Assembly (NCBI GenBank): GCA_022606135.1
Contig: JABYQN010000001.1
Span: 4,154,001-4,218,000, forward strand
DNA from: Fomes fomentarius
Taxonomy: Eukaryota; Basidiomycota; Agaricomycetes; Polyporales; Polyporaceae
Reading direction: 5' to 3'
DNA: 64,000 nt
Position numbers and translations under genes: made by a program. The notes below the pieces were generated by a model. That model did no database searches. It worked only from the letters and a program-made list of their open reading frames with translations, and was not told the origin of the DNA. This document shows, piece after piece, positions 60,163 to 64,000 of the stretch (position 1 is the first letter of the stretch; the number at the start of each line of letters is the position of its first letter).

Positions 60163-60234
60163 TCCGATATGGTGTAGTGGCTAACATTATCGCCTCTCAC
60201 GCGATAGCCCGGGGTTCGATTCCCCGTGTCGGAA
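60163..60234 (+). tRNA. tRNA-Glu (anticodon CTC)
   Basis: 72 nt, no intron. Acceptor stem TCCGATA pairs with TGTCGGA (one G-U), D arm with the A-box TGGTGTAGTGG, anticodon stem ATCGC/GCGAT around loop CTCTCAC with anticodon CTC at 60196-60198, T arm CCGGGG TTCGATT CCCCG with the B-box GGTTCGATTCC, discriminator A. Reads codon GAG. Confidence 0.95.
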
Positions 60235-60253
60235 TAAGCCGTTGCTGAAGGTG

Positions 60254-60257
60254 TTTT
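60254..60257 (+). terminator. Pol III terminator of tRNA-Glu
   Basis: First T run (TTTT) after the tRNA, 19 bases downstream of its end. Confidence 0.55.
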
Positions 60258-60363
60258 GGGTATTCGTTACTTTTAGTTCACTCCCACTCCATAACGTGCA
60301 CGACAGGTAATGAAAATGAAAGACAGGTTTCAGTAACTTCATATATGGATCGTGTCGTAGTCT

Positions 60364-62163
60364 TCAGTCGTGATAGAACGCGTTAAAGTCCCACTCCTTT
60401 GCATCCTCCCCCTCACGTACCCATCCAAGCCTATCCATACTCAACCCAGCCACCCGAACGAACAATGACCCGTCTACCTCCTCCACCCCATCGAGCTCAA
60501 CACCAAGTCCCTTGAGGTGGCCTGTGGGCGTTGTACCGTAGAGTGACGCAAAGTGAGCGAGCGCGCGCTGCAGCTTGCACAAATGGTCGTCCTCGTGCAT
60601 CACCGTGTTCTGCAGGAGCGTCAGCCATGGGTTTGGATGTGGATCCTCCGGGACGAGTGTGCCCCCTCCCGGCTTCACGGAGCCCGACTCCGGAGTAGGA
60701 GGCGTGGGCGTGGGCGTGACGGAGTCGAAGAACTCTGCCACTGGGAGTGCGGGGCGCCCGCGCGCGACGTAGAGCGCGAGGCTGTTGAGGAGGTATGTGC
60801 GGAGGAGGATAGAGATCGATGTTGGTGAGAGGTACGTCACGAGGGATGGGAGGAAGAGCACTGATGTGACGAGGTGAACTCTGAATTCATGAAGCCTAGC
60901 GTCAGCAACAGTTCCGAAGGTTAGCAGACACCAGGCCAGACTTACAAGAAGAAGTCGCCGTTGAACTTGCCGGTCTTCGAGTGCGAGCGCCCGCCCCAGC
61001 CGCCGACGCCGTAGATGATTGTATTCGTCCAGAAGAGCTCTTCAATCTTGTCCTTGACCTCCTGCGCGTTCGTTCCGTCGACTGTCCAATCCTGCATTAT
61101 TTTGACGAGTTCATCCCCACGCAGGTGAAGCACGCGCTCGAGCGATGTATCTTCCTCGCCGTCCTCAGGAGGAGGCAGGCCGATCGTCTTGTATGACCAA
61201 TGGTCGTCCTTCAGGAGCCGCGCGACCAACGAAAGTGCGTGAACGCTCTTGGGGGCCGTGGGTTCAGCGGACGGACTAGGGCTGGGCTGGGAAAGACGGA
61301 AAGACGGGAAGAATGAAGTGAGTCGGGAGACCGTCGCATTCTTGGCGTCGGTCGCAGCGGCAGAAGCGTACTGCAGGAGCGATGGCGAAGTGAACGCAGG
61401 TGCTACAACGAGGTGCACGGCGGTCTGTGCGAGACCTAGACCACAAATGAGTTTCAAAATGAACGAATAATGGGGGGGGATGGCTACCTTCTGCGAACAT
61501 CCCTAGGAGGCCGAACTCGGCACCGTAGCCGGTATGGATGAAGGGATGAAGGAGACCAGAGAGGAAGCGGTTCGCCATTTGCATAGGCGGCTTGCCTTCT
61601 TTAGGGGGGTCGATATTCGCCTTTGGAGAGAAGACGTACTCTTCTAATGTCGCCGCTGCACCTTTTTGGAGCAGAACATCCGTGAAGAATCTGAGGTAAG
61701 CGGAGTAGAACCTGTGCGAACGTCAGAGTAACTGGGCGGATAGGAGCGAACTCCGAAACGTACTTCTCATCTCCGAGATGCTCGTGGTAGTTTTCGTGAG
61801 TGATGGGCTCAGGAGACTCGAAGGAGGCACGCATATACGAGGCGTGTCTCTGGTACGCCTCCTCCAAGAGAGGACCATTGGCTCCTAGCTGGTAGATGGC
61901 GAGAAGTTGATGAGAGGCGTGACTGAAAACAGACAAATGTTAGTGTCGCTTGGATATAATGTAAGCGAGCCCCACTTGTGGAAACGTTTGAAGTTGGTGA
62001 ATATGTGCCACTTGACGTCATTATCGCGCAGAGTCTTCTGCAAAGCTTTAGTGGTCTCGGGTGTGATCCCTGGGAATCGCGCGGGAGCTTGGGGAGATGG
62101 TGCTGGAGATGGAACCGGAAATATTTTGTGGAGAGTTTCGTCCAACATCCGATAGCCAGCCAT
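60364..62163 (-). CDS. Questin oxidase-like protein (AflY/DUF4243 family)
   Basis: Member of the questin oxidase-like family, which includes Baeyer-Villiger-type enzymes such as AflY of polyketide pathways. Exons 62163-61976, 61922-61764, 61711-61488, 61435-60946, 60880-60364; introns 52-65 nt; 525 aa. Landmarks are the His-rich parts FHNHASHQLLAIYQLGA, ITHENYHEHLGDEK, LLHPFIHTGYGAEFGL, LVVAPAFTSPSLL, NTVMHEDDHLCKLQRAL and near the C-terminus LHRGDEL-like LHLRGDELVKIM. The start at 62163 (MAGYRMLDETLHKIF) is preferred to an in-frame ATG at 62238, because a TATATAAA (62241-62248 on the minus strand) lies only three bases before the latter. From 62238 the protein would have 25 more residues resembling a mitochondrial presequence. 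No polyketide or other pathway gene is adjacent, so the substrate is unknown. Confidence 0.88.
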
Positions 62164-63062
62164 ATTGATTTGTCTTGTGGAAGTGTGTCTGACGTGGTAG
62201 GGAAGACGATGCAAGGAGAGGGGTGAGACTCTGAGCATGGTTTATATAGCGTGAGCCTGGTAGCAAATTACGTCAGTTAGGACAGGTGAGCGACCACCTG
62301 GACGGAACCTTACACCACAAACTTAGAGTTCTCAACTCGATGTCGCTGTATACGATGAGCTCTTCTAAGTACTTTATGTAGGCATGCGTCGGGCGCAGCA
62401 AACAGTAGGGTGCTGATTATTCACACTGCGCGCCTGGTGTGGGTCGGCTCCCTTTGTGGAGTGCTTGGAGCATGATCTCATGTGCACGTGGACTGGACGA
62501 GTGTATGAGCTTGGCCTCCGTATAGACAGCCCAGACGACCGAGCATAGCCTGAGTTATACTGCGATTCATACTAGCAAGACCGACCGCATCAAGGCCAAC
62601 CGCCTCCAGAATAAACGTATTACGCATTCCTGATGGGCTTGACCACTCAACGCGTAGACAAGCACCTCGTAGGAGTGAAGGTAGTTGTATTAGCAGTGCC
62701 ACTCACCGTCACTATGGAGCACAGCATCTCTTCCAATCGCTTAGGTAGATCTGATCTAGACTCCCTGCACGACAGAAGGCGATCCCACTTGTACGAAAAG
62801 CAATCTAGTTTGGGTTGTTGTCCCACCAGCTCACTCTTGGAGGTGAAGTGCGATCTTCCACGTATGACGCACCGAGTTCACTTTGGTTTATGCGCTGTAG
62901 GCACGTCAAGCTGTCGGACGCAGTGTTGGCTCAATGTATGTGTATGTACACAACAAGGACTCACCAAGTACACGTCGTGCATTATTCCTGATCTCATGCA
63001 TTCGCAATAGTACGATAGTCCGCATCGTGCCTTCTGGTAAGACGGCCAAGGTAGTTGAATGG
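62164..63062. other. Intergenic region between questin oxidase-like and tafazzin genes
   Basis: Both neighbours are on the minus strand. ORFs at 62633-63010 show no recognisable content. Confidence 0.5.
62241..62248 (-). promoter_or_regulatory. TATA box of the questin oxidase-like gene
   Basis: TATATAAA read on the minus strand, 78 bp before the ATG at 62163 and only 3 bp before the ATG at 62238. Confidence 0.5.
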
Positions 63063-64000
63063 TCAAGTGTGCAAGCCTAGTACAGTTTTGCCTAATGCCT
63101 CGACTTCCCGCTGGATGACCGCAGTCACTGCGCTTCTCATCCTCGCAATTTCCGTCGCCCTCGCATGTTGCGCCTCTTGGCGGGTGGCGACCGAAACGGA
63201 TGAACCCAACCAGCCATGTGCCGCTACATTGCCGCTGAGCTCTTCCTCCCGATCGCACGAGGGCTCTGCTACAGCACCAGAAACGCTAGAAGGAGCGTTC
63301 GGTATTCGTCGCTCACGAACGAGCGAAGCGAGCGTGTCCTGTATATCCTGCGATGGTACCGGCTCGCCGAACGTTACGCTGAGCGCTGCCCCTGGTCGGG
63401 GGAGGAACTTGTAAGGGAAGGAACGTCCTTCAGGCATGAGCTTGTCGAAGCCTGGGAGGTGACTTGAGCATGTGTTAACGCCAAAAGTGCGGTCGAGAAC
63501 TAACCCGTCAGCCACATAGGAATGACGATAGGGGGCTTCTGAGCCTCCATCACGATTCGTCCACTGCAAACCGATGTCAATAATGTGTAGTCACTGTATG
63601 AGACAACGGCCTAGGAAAAAGTACACACATTCCCCATTTGAACCTCAGTAAACGTCCAGCGGTAGGGCTCTGGGGGTCGCTTGAATTTTGATTGACCTTG
63701 CCTTCACCGAACAGGTGTATCTCGAGACGCTATGAGCGATCTAGCCTGAGGCATGGCATAGATAAAGCTTACCCATTCTCCGTGGTTCAGCTTCTTAATG
63801 GCAGTATCTATGGCAGGTTGGAAGATTCCGTTCCCTCGGAACGTCTCTATGACTTGTCCGTAACGGAAGAACGTAGAAAAAACACTAGCTGGCGGAAGTC
63901 AATATGCCCATGATCAGCACACGGAGTACACTTGAAGCAATGGGCGACGTACGGGTTTGTGAACATGATGTCCGATGCCCCAAGCGTCCACCGCGTCATA
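63063..64000 (-). CDS. TAZ1: Tafazzin, cardiolipin transacylase (3' part, runs off the window)
   Basis: Lysophospholipid acyltransferase family enzyme that remodels cardiolipin in mitochondrial membranes. Only the 3' part is present: exons >64000-63953, 63884-63773, 63720-63629, 63563-63505, 63451-63063, GT..AG introns of 52-68 nt with matching phase. The order of motifs is that of tafazzin: TRWTLGASDIMFTNP, VFSTFFRYGQVIETFRG, AIKKLNHGEW, IHLFGEGKVNQ, LLRFKWGIGRIVMEA, PPIVIPMWLTGFDKLMPEGR and FLPRPGAALSVTFGEPVP. The acceptor at 63885 is TAG; the CAG seven bases earlier would lead to a stop. The catalytic HX4D lies in the missing N-terminal part. The C-terminal 80 residues are helical and less conserved. 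Confidence 0.94.

Noticed and set aside
62238..62238. First ATG as start of the questin oxidase-like protein
   Set aside because: Only three bases after a TATA box, so unlikely to be in most transcripts; kept as alternative.

Overview
This 64 kb window is nuclear DNA of a filamentous basidiomycete, most likely an Agaricomycete. Genes are split by many short introns of about 47-120 nt with GT..AG ends. Intergenic spaces are short, and family signatures such as a fungal SLATT protein, a fungal-type Ser-rich secreted protein and a questin oxidase-like enzyme fit that placement. The exact order or species cannot be told from the sequence alone. I could rebuild 18 protein genes at splice-site level (one, at the right edge, incomplete) and one tRNA gene. 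All exon phases were checked by hand, but two models need a one-base correction.

Layout. 1-6 kb: gene-poor; a 1.17 kb non-autonomous hAT-type DNA transposon (44-1217) with 17-bp inverted ends and a perfect 8-bp target duplication, then mostly unassigned DNA. 6-8.5 kb: an AzgA-type purine permease. 11.3-13.6 kb: a hexanucleotide minisatellite and a disordered nuclear-type protein of unknown role. 14.9-22.1 kb: the fused pyrimidine-synthesis enzyme URA2/CAD. 24.7-26.3 kb: a SLATT-domain membrane protein whose reading frame is broken once at a C-run. 28-30.2 kb: a DHA2-like MFS transporter. 31.9-40.6 kb: a very large sacsin-like protein with two HSP90-type ATPase domains and a C-terminal BTB domain. 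41-45 kb: a dense housekeeping block with two divergent pairs: ATP synthase OSCP with mitochondrial rRNA methyltransferase MRM2, and histone H4 with a TFIIIC subunit. 45.6-48 kb: a secreted Ser-rich protein, a possible small gene and an F-box relic. 48.5-51.7 kb: an MFAP1-like splicing protein with a zinc knuckle and RS tail, and a tandem GFA-domain protein. 52.6-57 kb: a DHA1-like MFS transporter and a WRAP73/WDR8-like WD-repeat protein. 57.3-59.3 kb: an NCS1 nucleobase/allantoin-type permease. 60.2 kb: tRNA-Glu(CTC). 60.4-62.2 kb: a questin oxidase-like protein. 63.1 kb to the edge: the 3' part of tafazzin.

Three genes concern nucleobases (purine permease, URA2, NCS1 permease), and three serve mitochondria (OSCP, MRM2, tafazzin). 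They are spread out and each is flanked by unrelated genes, so this looks like ordinary chromosomal order rather than a metabolic cluster. The least ordinary items are the sacsin-BTB protein, the SLATT gene, the micro-exons (13, 15, 18 nt), the palindromic pair of ACGCGT boxes before the WRAP73-like gene, and several frame breaks at homopolymer runs that may be assembly errors or real decay.
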